Below the pieces are notes generated by a model. It made no database searches. It was not told the origin of the DNA and was given only the letters and a program-made list of their open reading frames with translations. A stretch of 25,802 nucleotides of DNA. Source: DATAXP01 sp036272935. GTDB taxonomy: Bacteria; Planctomycetota; Planctomycetia; Pirellulales; PNKZ01. Location: assembly GCA_036272935.1 (NCBI GenBank), contig DATAXP010000108.1:1-25802 (forward strand). The letters are read 5' to 3'. Shown here piece after piece: positions 7,046-14,507 of the stretch. A program made the translations under genes and the position numbers. How positions within the stretch are numbered: position 1 is the first letter of the stretch; every line of letters starts with the position of its first letter.

Positions 7046-7678
7046 CTACACCAATCCCTTGCGGACTGCCCAGACAGCGGCCTGCGTGCGGTCGGTCACG
7101 CCGATTTTGCGCAGGATGTGCTGGACGTGCTCCTTCACCGTCTCGTAGCTGATGCCGAGCATCTGCCCGATTTCCTTGTTCGTCAGTCCCAGCGCCAGTT
7201 GGCGCAGGACTTCCGATTCGCGCTGGGTGAGCGGCACCTCGACATCGCCCGACATGCGTGGCGTGGCCAGAGCGCCAGTCACACGGCGCAGCTCGTCGCG
7301 CGTCCAGGCCTCCTCGCCAGCGGCGACCTTTCGCAGGGCCGCCAACAGTTCATCGCGGCTGCGCCCTTTCAGCAGGTAGCCGCTCGCCCCCAGGGCGACA
7401 CTGCGCGCGACGTAGGTGGGATTGTCGTACGTGGAGAACATGATGACCGGCATTTCCGGATGAGCGGTCTTGATGCGCCCCAGGGCCGCCAGCCCATCCA
7501 CTTCGGGCATGCGAATATCGAGTACGACAATGTCCGGCTTGTGCTTGGTAGCCAGGCGGACCGCCTCGTCACCGTTGGTAGCTTCGGCGACGATCTCGAA
7601 CTCCGAACCAGCGAGCAAACTCTTCAAACCTAAACGAGCGACCTCATGGTCGTCGGCAATCAGCAGGTGAACAGGCAT
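7046..7678 (-). CDS. NarL/FixJ-family response regulator
   Basis: This is a 210-residue two-domain regulator. The receiver domain has D9/D10, phospho-acceptor D54 in VVLDIRMPE, S82 and K104 in LLKGRS. A LuxR-type helix-turn-helix occupies about residues 147-208: LTQRESEVLRQLALG, LTNKEIGQMLGIS and TVKEHVQHILRKIGV. It should bind DNA as a dimer after phosphorylation by a sensor kinase. No kinase is encoded near it, so it is an orphan here. The leader carries a small ATTGCC/GGCAAT hairpin at 7689-7705, just upstream of the start. The downstream enolase-superfamily gene may be co-transcribed, which would make it a candidate target or a simple passenger. Confidence 0.92.
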   Translation of the reverse strand: MPVHLLIADDHEVARLGLKSLLAGSEFEIVAEATNGDEAVRLATKHKPDIVVLDIRMPEVDGLAALGRIKTAHPEMPVIMFSTYDNPTYVARSVALGASGYLLKGRSRDELLAALRKVAAGEEAWTRDELRRVTGALATPRMSGDVEVPLTQRESEVLRQLALGLTNKEIGQMLGISYETVKEHVQHILRKIGVTDRTQAAVWAVRKGLV

Positions 7679-8572
7679 TTATGGGTGAATTGCCTCAGCG
7701 GCAATGGTGAAGCGTGCAGGAAATGGAAGGAAACGAACGATACGGAGGGGCGCGAACCAGGGCAGGACGGCGAGACAGTCTGCTTTCAGGCGTACTGGAA
7801 CGATCAGGATGGAACTCAATCGGACCTTTGAAGCGACGGGTGCAAGCATTGGAGCCGGCGCAATGACGCGCAGGATCCAAAAACCATTTCGCCCTTTCTA
7901 TATGGGGGGGAAATTACCCCCGCCAGCCGCCCCGACAGTATCATAGGAAGCAATACTCCGATGAGCGTGGATATTCGCGGCTCGAATTGTGACGACAACG
8001 CACCCTCAGCGGGTAAAACATAACATCACAATTGCTTAGCCAGAGTCGCACGGAATGAAAAGCCTCCGCCAGCTTTGTGAAAATGCTCCATCGGACACCG
8101 CCCGAAGGTAGACGCAATCACGGCACTGCTCAATAGCCTGCTTGGGGGAGATTGCAAACTTACGTCTTGTCTTGGCCGGCGCGTTCGGTAGACGCCGGAG
8201 CGTCGTTCAGTCCAGCAGGGTAAAAGGAGTTTGCGAAGCGGCACGACCGGCGAGCTGCTAACGCATGCTGGGGAAACACACGAAGGCGTAGTTCTACTGC
8301 GAATGGGGGCGCCGGCTGCAACGAACGGGGGCCGCCAAGCAAGCTGCTACTAGCGATGGTAACGAGCCGCCATGGCCTGCCGACGACCTTGCGACTTTGC
8401 CCCGTTTCCGCTAATGAAGACGCGCCAATTTGTCTTGTCTGGCGCACTACCCCCCTTATTTGGCCCACGGCTGCGACGGCAGCACACCTTCCGGGCCAGG
8501 CGCATCGGGTGCATGCATGATAAGCGACGCAATGGAATTCGCCCTGAGGCGATGCTGCGCGGCCCTCGAAAA
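7679..8572. other. Long stretch without a recognisable gene
   Basis: About 890 bases separate the NarL-type regulator from the tRNA. Forward and reverse ORFs here are short, compositionally odd and match nothing I know. I looked for RNase P, tmRNA, SRP and 6S signatures and did not see them. A GGGGG/CCCCC pair around AAATTA (7911-7923) and a CGCCA/TGGCG pair near 8424-8445 are the only small structures noted. It may hold gene remnants, a small RNA or long leaders. Confidence 0.4.
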
Positions 8573-8644
8573 AGGCGCTGGTCGGAGTCGAACCGACGAT
8601 GGCGGATTTGCAATCCGCTGCCTTAGCCTCTTGGCTACAGCGCC
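8573..8644 (-). tRNA. tRNA-Cys (anticodon GCA)
   Basis: The minus strand gives a 72-base cloverleaf. The acceptor stem GGCGCTG pairs with CAGCGCC, with discriminator U as usual for tRNA-Cys. The anticodon stem is GCGGA/TCCGC around the loop TTGCAAA, so the anticodon is GCA. The T-arm is GTCGG/CCGAC around TTCGACT. CCA is not encoded. A run of Ts begins at the discriminator base on the transcribed strand, so the acceptor stem plus T-run may help termination. I saw no second copy of the 3' end that would mark an integration site. Confidence 0.95.
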
Positions 8645-8825
8645 ACTTACGGCAACGCGACACACAGGAAACCAAGCCATCGCTCGGCACCGGTAGCCCC
8701 GCGACTTTGCCAACCATAACGGATCGGCAGCTTATGGCGATAAGTTTAACGGACCGTTCGATGAATGGTCAACCGACCGCGGTCCTGTCGGGCTTGGGAA
8801 ACCTTCGTCCGCGGAGCCTCACCGC

Positions 8826-10274
8826 TTGAGCCGAAGCTTCGCCCATGTGCTGCATGCGTGTGCCGTGGCGGTGGCGCTGGTGGGCGTTGCCCGTCGAGCC
8901 CATGCTACGCAGCCAGAAGCCCCCAGCGAGCTGATGCCGGTCAACTTCATGGCCGCCGTCGAATCCGAAGGGGCGGTCAGTGGCTCGGTCGTTCCGGCTG
9001 CGAATTGGGAACCGCTCGTGCTTGGCGACAACGGTCAAGTCGCCGAGCCAGTTGCGCCCGCCCCGCTGCCCATGGCGCCGCAGCCCGCCGAGCCAGTGCC
9101 CCCGCCGCGTTTGCCGATCTTCGATCCGCCGGTGATCCAGATGCCGGCCTGGTACGAAGCCCACACCTGCCCCAAGTGCCAGCCATGGACGCGCGGCTAT
9201 CTAGGTTCGAACTACGGCACCATCTGCACCTGCAACGACACGAACATCAACGGCTTCGTGTTCGACGGCCTGGTTCGCGGCTACTACCTGAACGATCAGC
9301 GGGTCGAATGGTCCGGTATGGAAGCCACGTTCGGCGCCGAAGGGATTCTCATCCCGCGACTGATCTACAACACCGCCAACGGCTGGACGCTCGCCGGCAA
9401 CGGCGTGTTCTTCATCAATCAGCCGTACGACCGCGACATGTATTCGACGCCCGAGCGGCAATCGTACCTTGCCGACTTCCAGGTCGAAACGTTCCAGATT
9501 TGGAACATGAATGTCACGATGACCAAAGGGGACTTGAAGCTGACGGTCGGCAAGGACAATACACCGTTTGGCCGCTATTACTTCCCGATCTTCTCGAACT
9601 CGCGCATGGATGCTCCGTTCATCCGCACCGAAGCGATCAACTGGGTCGAAACCGGTGTCTTTCTGCGCTACACGCCCAGCATCTTCTCGATCGACCTGGC
9701 CCTGACCAACGGCGGCAACGACCGCGACACGAACTCCAGCAAGGCGGGCATCGCGCGCTTCGGCATCCAGACCGAAAACTTCGTCTGCGGCGTTTCGGGC
9801 AAGTACCAGGACGGCGTCGGTTCCGAAACCGAAAAGGAATACAACAACTACTACGGCGGCGACTTCATGATCCGCCGCGGACAGTTCGACATTTCCGGCG
9901 AAGCGATCTACAACCAATACGGCTTCAAGCGGCCCTACGACCCGAACAACATTTTCTGGGGCCGCAGCATTTACTACCGCGACCTCTACGCCGGGCCGAA
10001 CGGGCTCAGCGGCGTCGGTTACTACATCAACTGCGGCTACACCTGGCCGCGGCTTCGCACCGACCTGAACTACGGTGAGTTTTATCCGCACCCGATCGGC
10101 AATCCCCTGGCCGACACGCCGATTCGCCGCGCCGTCGTTAAGGGGACCTGGACGCTCATACCGCGTTTGGAGCAATACCTAGCCTTGATTTTCGAGAACT
10201 CGCGGCCGACCGAGCCGTTTCGAATCAATCAAAAGCCCTACGCGCTGCTCACCGGCTTTCAGACTTATTTTTGA
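8826..10274 (+). CDS. Putative outer-membrane beta-barrel (porin-like) protein
   Basis: This is a 482-residue exported protein. Residues 1-27 form a signal peptide (VLHACAVAVALVGVARRAHA). A Pro/Ala-rich linker follows (about 75-105), then two cysteine pairs (TCPKC and CTC) before the main domain. From about residue 140 the sequence alternates short amphipathic strands and Asn/Gly/Asp turns with many aromatics, and it ends in Phe (FQTYF), the usual outer-membrane barrel signature. LTVGKDNTPFGRYYFP and GVFLRYTP look like porin strands. I cannot place it in a named porin family; the best guess is a planctomycete porin or surface barrel. The start is TTG at 8826: no ATG or GTG precedes it in frame, and GGAG lies 9 bases upstream. 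It is divergent from the tRNA gene. Confidence 0.75.
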   Translation: MSRSFAHVLHACAVAVALVGVARRAHATQPEAPSELMPVNFMAAVESEGAVSGSVVPAANWEPLVLGDNGQVAEPVAPAPLPMAPQPAEPVPPPRLPIFDPPVIQMPAWYEAHTCPKCQPWTRGYLGSNYGTICTCNDTNINGFVFDGLVRGYYLNDQRVEWSGMEATFGAEGILIPRLIYNTANGWTLAGNGVFFINQPYDRDMYSTPERQSYLADFQVETFQIWNMNVTMTKGDLKLTVGKDNTPFGRYYFPIFSNSRMDAPFIRTEAINWVETGVFLRYTPSIFSIDLALTNGGNDRDTNSSKAGIARFGIQTENFVCGVSGKYQDGVGSETEKEYNNYYGGDFMIRRGQFDISGEAIYNQYGFKRPYDPNNIFWGRSIYYRDLYAGPNGLSGVGYYINCGYTWPRLRTDLNYGEFYPHPIGNPLADTPIRRAVVKGTWTLIPRLEQYLALIFENSRPTEPFRINQKPYALLTGFQTYF

Positions 10275-10332
10275 CATTGGCTGGCACGCCGATCGCTCGG
10301 CAACCGCGCGGCGGCCCTCACGAGAAAGCAAT

Positions 10333-10361
10333 TTGACTTCCGCCTCGGCCGACGGTTACGC
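10333..10361 (+). promoter_or_regulatory. Candidate promoter of the second BON gene
   Basis: TTGACT (10333-10338), a 17-base spacer and TTACGC (10356-10361, continuing TAC) lie about 40 bases before the BON start. The -35 is a near-consensus match and the -10 is poor. The same TTGACK-N17-TTACGYTAC layout occurs upstream of the vWA gene on the minus strand, which raises its credibility. Confidence 0.4.
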
Positions 10362-10401
10362 TACTCACTGAGGTCCGGAACGTTTCGCAGGACGTGCCCA
10401 T

Positions 10402-10803
10402 ATGCAAGCCTTCCGCGGCACCAGCGCTGCCGATCGGATTATTGCTTCCGAAACCATGCGACCATCGAATCGCCCTGCCGGTGCTGAAAGCACCTCGCCT
10501 GCGAAGGCGAATTCGCTAGTCGATGCTCATGTCGAGCGGCCCCTCTCGGTCCACCAGGCGCGGCATGCCGAAGTTGCGCAGCGCGTGCAGCAGCTTTTGC
10601 AGACGAGCCCGTACCTGGCGCTGCGCACCGTCACCTGCGAATTCGACGGCGAATCGCTGTTCCTGCGCGGCCGCGTCCCCACGTTCCATACCAAGCAAGT
10701 CGCCTTCATGTTGGTCAACCGCCTGGGGTTGAGCATCGAGCTGGTCGATCAACTCGAAGTGATCTCCGCGGCGCCGAAAGGCTCTCGGCGGCGGCCGCGC
10801 TAG
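10402..10803 (+). CDS. BON-domain protein
   Basis: This is a 133-residue protein. The first 50 residues are Ser/Ala/Pro-rich and look disordered, without a signal peptide. A BON domain follows (about 52-122): RHAEVAQRVQQLL, then RTVTCEFDGESLFLRGRVP, TFHTKQ and LVDQLEVI. The tail is basic (GSRRRPR). BON domains bind lipid or other ligands; a cytoplasmic or surface-associated role is open. It is related to the 76-residue BON protein at 4967-5197. The start at 10402 has CAGGAC about 8 bases upstream. It follows the barrel gene on the same strand but with 127 bases between and its own candidate promoter, so separate transcription is likely. Confidence 0.8.
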   Translation: MQAFRGTSAADRIIASETMRPSNRPAGAESTSPAKANSLVDAHVERPLSVHQARHAEVAQRVQQLLQTSPYLALRTVTCEFDGESLFLRGRVPTFHTKQVAFMLVNRLGLSIELVDQLEVISAAPKGSRRRPR

Positions 10804-10841
10804 ACGGCCCGTTTGGGAGAAGGCGTTCTGGCGGAGTCCTA

Positions 10842-10957
10842 TGTGGGAGGCGAATCCTTTCGCCGATCCCATGTTGGTGAAGGAAATCGCCTCCCACAAG
10901 GAAAAGCTTTGCCCGCTGGCTGGCCTGCCTGCGCTGTTGCCACGGTGCATCGTGGCA
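10842..10957. repeat. Inverted-repeat element after the BON gene
   Basis: TGTGGGAGGCGA (10842-10853) and TCGCCTCCCACA (10887-10898) form a perfect 12-bp stem with a 33-base loop. A second hairpin, TGCCACG/CGTGGCA, occupies 10938-10957. The plus strand can be read as a peptide starting MWEANPFADPMLV that I believe recurs as an annotated hypothetical protein in planctomycete genomes; I regard it as a translated repeat, not a gene. No T-run follows the stem. Confidence 0.5.
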
Positions 10958-11031
10958 CGTAAAAGAGAAAATCGGCGGCGGTTCATCCGTCGTCCGCCCT
11001 GGCACTCCTTCCGGACTCGGTCGACCCCACC

Positions 11032-14000
11032 ATGAGCCGTCATCTTCGCAACCTGCTGCCACTGGTGAACTGCCTGGTCTTCGTGGCAATGGCCGAAAGC
11101 GCCGAGCGCTCGCAGCCAGCGACGACTCCGGCCTTGAAAGTGCCCCCAGGTTTTGAGGTCGAGTTGGTCGCCGGTCCGCCGTTGGTCGAGCATCCGACGA
11201 TGGCCGGCTTCGACGATCAGGGGCGCTTGTACGTCTGCGACGGTCCCGGCCAAAACCTTCCCGCCAAGCAGTTGCTGACCGAGCTGCCGAATCTGATCCG
11301 CCGGCTGGAAGACACCGACGGCGATGGCCGCTTCGATCGCAGCGTGACCTACGCCGACAAGATGACCTTTCCCATGGGCGCGCTCTGGCACCGCGGCAGC
11401 GTCTACACCGCCAGTCCGCCGCATATCTGGCGGCTCACCGACACCGACGGCGACGGCGTCGCCGACGAACGCAAAATTCTCGTTTCCGAGTTCGGCTTCA
11501 ACGGCAACGCCGCCGACATCCACGGCTGTTTTCTCGGCCCCGACGGCCGGCTGTACTGGTGCGACGGCCGCCACGGCCACAACTTCGTCGACGAGCAGGG
11601 CAACCAGATCAGCAAGGGACTCGCGGCCCGCGTGTTCCGTTGCCGGCTCGACGGCCGCGACGTCGAGACGTTCGCCGGCGGCGGCATGGACAACCCGGTC
11701 GAGCTTTGCTTCACCGAGCAGGGAGAGCCGTTGGGCACCGTGGCGATTTTCGACATCGTTGACGGCCGGCACGACGCGCTCGTGCATTGGGTGTACGGCG
11801 GAGTTTATCCGCGGTACGAACAGCGCTGCCTCGAAGAATTCCGCCGCACCGGTCCGCTGCTGCCGCCGGTGAGCCGGTTCGTCGGCGTCGCCCCGGCCGG
11901 CGTGATGCGCTATCGCGGCAGGGCACTGGAGCGCGCGGCCGGCGAGCAGATTTTTCACGCCCAGTTCAACACGCATACCGTCGTCCGCACCATGGTCGAA
12001 CGCTCCGGTGGCACGTTCCGCTCGCAGGACGAGCCATTCCTCACCAGCGACAATTCCGACTTCCATCCCACCGACGTGCTCGAAGATGCCGACGGCAGCC
12101 TGCTCGTGATCGACACGGGCGGCTGGTTTCGCATCGGTTGTCCGACCTCGCAAATCGCCAAGCCGGAAGTCCTCGGCGGCATCTATCGTGTCCGCCGCAC
12201 CGGCGCGCCGCAGCTCGTCGATCCTCGCGGCAAGCAGCTCGCCTGGGACAGCACACCGGCCGAGGCACTCATCGATCGGCTAGCCGACGATCGCCCCGCG
12301 GTTCGTGATCGGGCACAGAATGCTCTGGTCGTGCTAGGCGAGAGTGCGGTCGACCCTTTAGCGCGGTTGGTTGAAGGAAAATCAGACGATGCTGCGCGCG
12401 GCCGAGCGCTTTGGGCGCTAAGCCAGATCGGCTCGCCGGCCGCCCTAGGGACGGTTCGTTCGCGCCTCGCCGACTCCAGCAACGCGGTGCGTCAGATCGC
12501 CGCCCGTAGCGCGGTCACTTCGCGCGATGCGTTGGCTTTCGACGCGCTGGCTTCGATCGTCGCTACCGACGAACCGGCGGTGCGTCGCGATGCCGCCACC
12601 GCGCTGGGTCACCTCGGGCGGGCGCAAGCCGTCATTCCCCTGCTCGCCGGCATGCGCTCTTCGGCGGGCGACCGTTTCGTCGAACATGCGATCATTTACG
12701 CCCTCATTGAAGTGAACGCGCGATCCGAAACCGCTGCCGCGCTGTCTGACGAGCATCCCGATGTCCGTCGCGCGGCGTTGATCGCACTGGATCAAATGCC
12801 CGATGGCCAGCTCACACGCGAGCAGGTCGCTCCGCTGCTGGCCACCAGCGACACGGCATTGCTGCAAACCGCGCTCGAAGTGATCGAGCGCCACGCGGGT
12901 TGGGCGAGCGAAATCGCACCGCTGTTGTCGTCGTGGCTGGCCGAACGCGCTCCTTCGGCCGATCGGCAGACGGCCATGCGCGGCGCCCTGCTCGCGTTTT
13001 GCCGCGAGGAACCGATCCAGCGGGTCGCCACTGACGCACTGGCCTCGGCTTCGACGTCTGCCGTGATCCAATGGCTACTGCTGGATGTGATCGCCCGCTG
13101 CGACCTGACCGATATTCCTTCCGCGTGGGATGAACAGATCCGCCGGCATCTGCGCTCCGCCGATGCTGCATTGGTGCGCCAAGCCGTTGCGACCGCCGCC
13201 GCGCGGAACCGCGCCGGAATGTTCGATGCCGAGTTGACGGCGATCGCCGCCAACGAACAATCGCCCGCCGAGCTGCGCCTGGCGGCTCTGGCTGCTTGCC
13301 GAGGTGCCGATCTCGCGCTCGGCGATGCCGATGTTCGCTTCTTGCAGGGCTGCCTGCGCAGCGACGCGGCGCCTCTCGATCGCCTGGCGGCGGCCGGCGT
13401 TCTGGGGCGGGCGAAGCTCGCGACGCAGCAGCGCAGCGAGCTGGTGACCTACCTCGCGGCAGCCGGGCCGCTTGAACTGCCCGCGTTACTCGGCGCATTC
13501 GATTCTCCCGGCGACGAGCCGCTCGGCCGCCGTCTCGTTGCGGCGTTGGACAGATCGCCCGGCGTCGAGAATCTATCGCGCAAACGCATCGAACAGGTGC
13601 TGGCCAACTATCCTTCGCCGGTGCTCGAAGCCGCGCAGACCCTGCTGCGCCGGCTCGATGCCGGAGCCGAGCAACAGCGTGAGCATCTGACGCGACTCGC
13701 CGCCAAGCTCGAAACCGGCGATGCCAAGCGCGGCAAGAACATCTTCCTGGGAGCGAAGGCAACCTGCGCCGCCTGCCACCGCGCTGCCGGGCAAGGGGGC
13801 ACGATCGGTCCCGACTTGAGCAAAGTCGGACAGATGCGCTCGCGAATCGACTTGCTCGAATCGCTCGTCTATCCCAGTGCGTCGTTCGTGCGCGGCTACG
13901 AAAGCTATCAGGTGCTCACCGACTCGGGGCACGCGTTTGCCGGCATTCTCAGCCGGGAGACGGGCGATGCCGTGTTCCTGCGCACCGCGCAGCGCGAGGA

Positions 14001-14133
14001 AATCCGCATCCCGCGGCGCGAGATCGAGGAACTGGTCCCCAGCAAGCTCTCGATCATGCCGCAAGGGTTCGATCGCTTGCTCTCGATCGACGAGCTGCGC
14101 GACGTGCTGGCATACCTGCAGTCGCTCAAGTAG
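11032..14133 (+). CDS. PVC-type beta-propeller/HEAT/c-type cytochrome protein
   Basis: This is a 1033-residue exported protein. A signal peptide (about 1-24) is followed by a six-bladed-propeller-like domain (about 35-400) that opens with PPGFEVELVAGPP. It contains repeated acidic calcium-like loops DTDGDGR and DTDGDGV, and ends near the segment ICRVRR-like GGIYRVRR. Residues about 410-870 are Ala/Leu-rich HEAT-type repeats. The C-terminal cytochrome domain binds one haem covalently through C912, C915 and H916 (CAACH); the late Met in SIMPQGF is a likely distal ligand. This architecture is typical of, and multiplied in, Planctomycetes and Verrucomicrobia. It is thought to be a membrane-associated dehydrogenase or electron-transfer protein in carbohydrate oxidation; the substrate is unknown. 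The ATG at 11032 starts the signal peptide, with no clear Shine-Dalgarno. Confidence 0.92.
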   Translation: MSRHLRNLLPLVNCLVFVAMAESAERSQPATTPALKVPPGFEVELVAGPPLVEHPTMAGFDDQGRLYVCDGPGQNLPAKQLLTELPNLIRRLEDTDGDGRFDRSVTYADKMTFPMGALWHRGSVYTASPPHIWRLTDTDGDGVADERKILVSEFGFNGNAADIHGCFLGPDGRLYWCDGRHGHNFVDEQGNQISKGLAARVFRCRLDGRDVETFAGGGMDNPVELCFTEQGEPLGTVAIFDIVDGRHDALVHWVYGGVYPRYEQRCLEEFRRTGPLLPPVSRFVGVAPAGVMRYRGRALERAAGEQIFHAQFNTHTVVRTMVERSGGTFRSQDEPFLTSDNSDFHPTDVLEDADGSLLVIDTGGWFRIGCPTSQIAKPEVLGGIYRVRRTGAPQLVDPRGKQLAWDSTPAEALIDRLADDRPAVRDRAQNALVVLGESAVDPLARLVEGKSDDAARGRALWALSQIGSPAALGTVRSRLADSSNAVRQIAARSAVTSRDALAFDALASIVATDEPAVRRDAATALGHLGRAQAVIPLLAGMRSSAGDRFVEHAIIYALIEVNARSETAAALSDEHPDVRRAALIALDQMPDGQLTREQVAPLLATSDTALLQTALEVIERHAGWASEIAPLLSSWLAERAPSADRQTAMRGALLAFCREEPIQRVATDALASASTSAVIQWLLLDVIARCDLTDIPSAWDEQIRRHLRSADAALVRQAVATAAARNRAGMFDAELTAIAANEQSPAELRLAALAACRGADLALGDADVRFLQGCLRSDAAPLDRLAAAGVLGRAKLATQQRSELVTYLAAAGPLELPALLGAFDSPGDEPLGRRLVAALDRSPGVENLSRKRIEQVLANYPSPVLEAAQTLLRRLDAGAEQQREHLTRLAAKLETGDAKRGKNIFLGAKATCAACHRAAGQGGTIGPDLSKVGQMRSRIDLLESLVYPSASFVRGYESYQVLTDSGHAFAGILSRETGDAVFLRTAQREEIRIPRREIEELVPSKLSIMPQGFDRLLSIDELRDVLAYLQSLK

Positions 14134-14253
14134 CCAACCTGTGAAGCTCTACCGCCTGTGCCGCAAACCCACAAGTTCCCGCGCTCGGCCGGTCGATGCT
14201 CGCCCTAAGGTGCGCCGCTGGGTGCGCGCCAGGCACGCTTGCGGAACCGCGCG

Positions 14254-14451
14254 ATGAGCAGCATGCAGCATGTCGAAGGGGTGATCATTCTCGGGCTGGC
14301 ACTAATGGGCGTCGCGGTCGCCAGCGCCCTGCGCGGCCTGTACCTGCGGTCGAACATCCCGTTCCTGGTCCGCAAGCCCGCCGACGACGCGTCCCAGCCG
14401 TCGAGCGGTCCCCGCCGCTCTCCGACGCCGACGGTGCGCAAAGCGGCGTAG
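14254..14451 (+). CDS. Small single-pass membrane protein
   Basis: This 65-residue hypothetical protein has one clear transmembrane helix (VIILGLALMGVAVASAL, about residues 10-26) near the N-terminus. A basic segment RGLYLRSN and a Pro/Ser/Arg-rich tail follow. By the positive-inside rule the tail is probably cytoplasmic. I do not recognise a family. The ATG at 14254 is preferred over a TTG at 14239; the ribosome-binding site is weak. It lies 120 bases after the cytochrome gene on the same strand and converges with the vWA gene. Confidence 0.55.
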   Translation: MSSMQHVEGVIILGLALMGVAVASALRGLYLRSNIPFLVRKPADDASQPSSGPRRSPTPTVRKAA

Positions 14452-14461
14452 TTGCCTCGCT

Positions 14462-14506
14462 CTCTGCAGGCACTGGCTGGCAAGCAGCCAGTCGCACCCA
14501 GCAGAG
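14462..14506. terminator. Nested hairpin between convergent genes
   Basis: An inner 8-bp perfect stem ACTGGCTG/CAGCCAGT (14472-14479 and 14485-14492, loop GCAAG) lies within an outer 6-bp pair CTCTGC/GCAGAG (14462-14467 and 14501-14506). It fills the 56 bases between the small membrane protein and the vWA gene, so it may end both transcripts. It lacks a T-run. From memory the core resembles a dispersed repeat common in planctomycetes. Confidence 0.5.
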
Positions 14507-14507
14507 T

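Noticed and set aside
5720..7633. 637-codon forward ORF
   Set aside because: It is antisense to two clear genes (enolase-superfamily and NarL regulator), its residue mix is Arg/Ala/Gln-rich and no motif is visible. It is a shadow of GC-rich codon use.
8573..8644. tRNA-Cys as an integration site for the element containing the integrase remnant
   Set aside because: No second copy of the tRNA 3' end was seen near the integrase remnant, 16 kb away.
8160..8717. 185-codon reverse ORF and its neighbours in other frames
   Set aside because: They include the tRNA-Cys gene, which cannot be coding, and show no protein motif.
8765..10078. 437-codon forward ORF and the 324-codon reverse ORF at 9201-10175
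   Set aside because: Both overlap the barrel gene in other frames. Only the 8826 frame gives a signal peptide, beta-strand pattern and terminal Phe.
10841..11035. 64-codon forward ORF
   Set aside because: It coincides with the inverted-repeat element and overlaps the start of the cytochrome gene; treated as a repeat.
10516..12153. 545-codon reverse ORF
   Set aside because: It is antisense to the second BON gene and to the cytochrome gene, with no recognisable domain; a shadow ORF.
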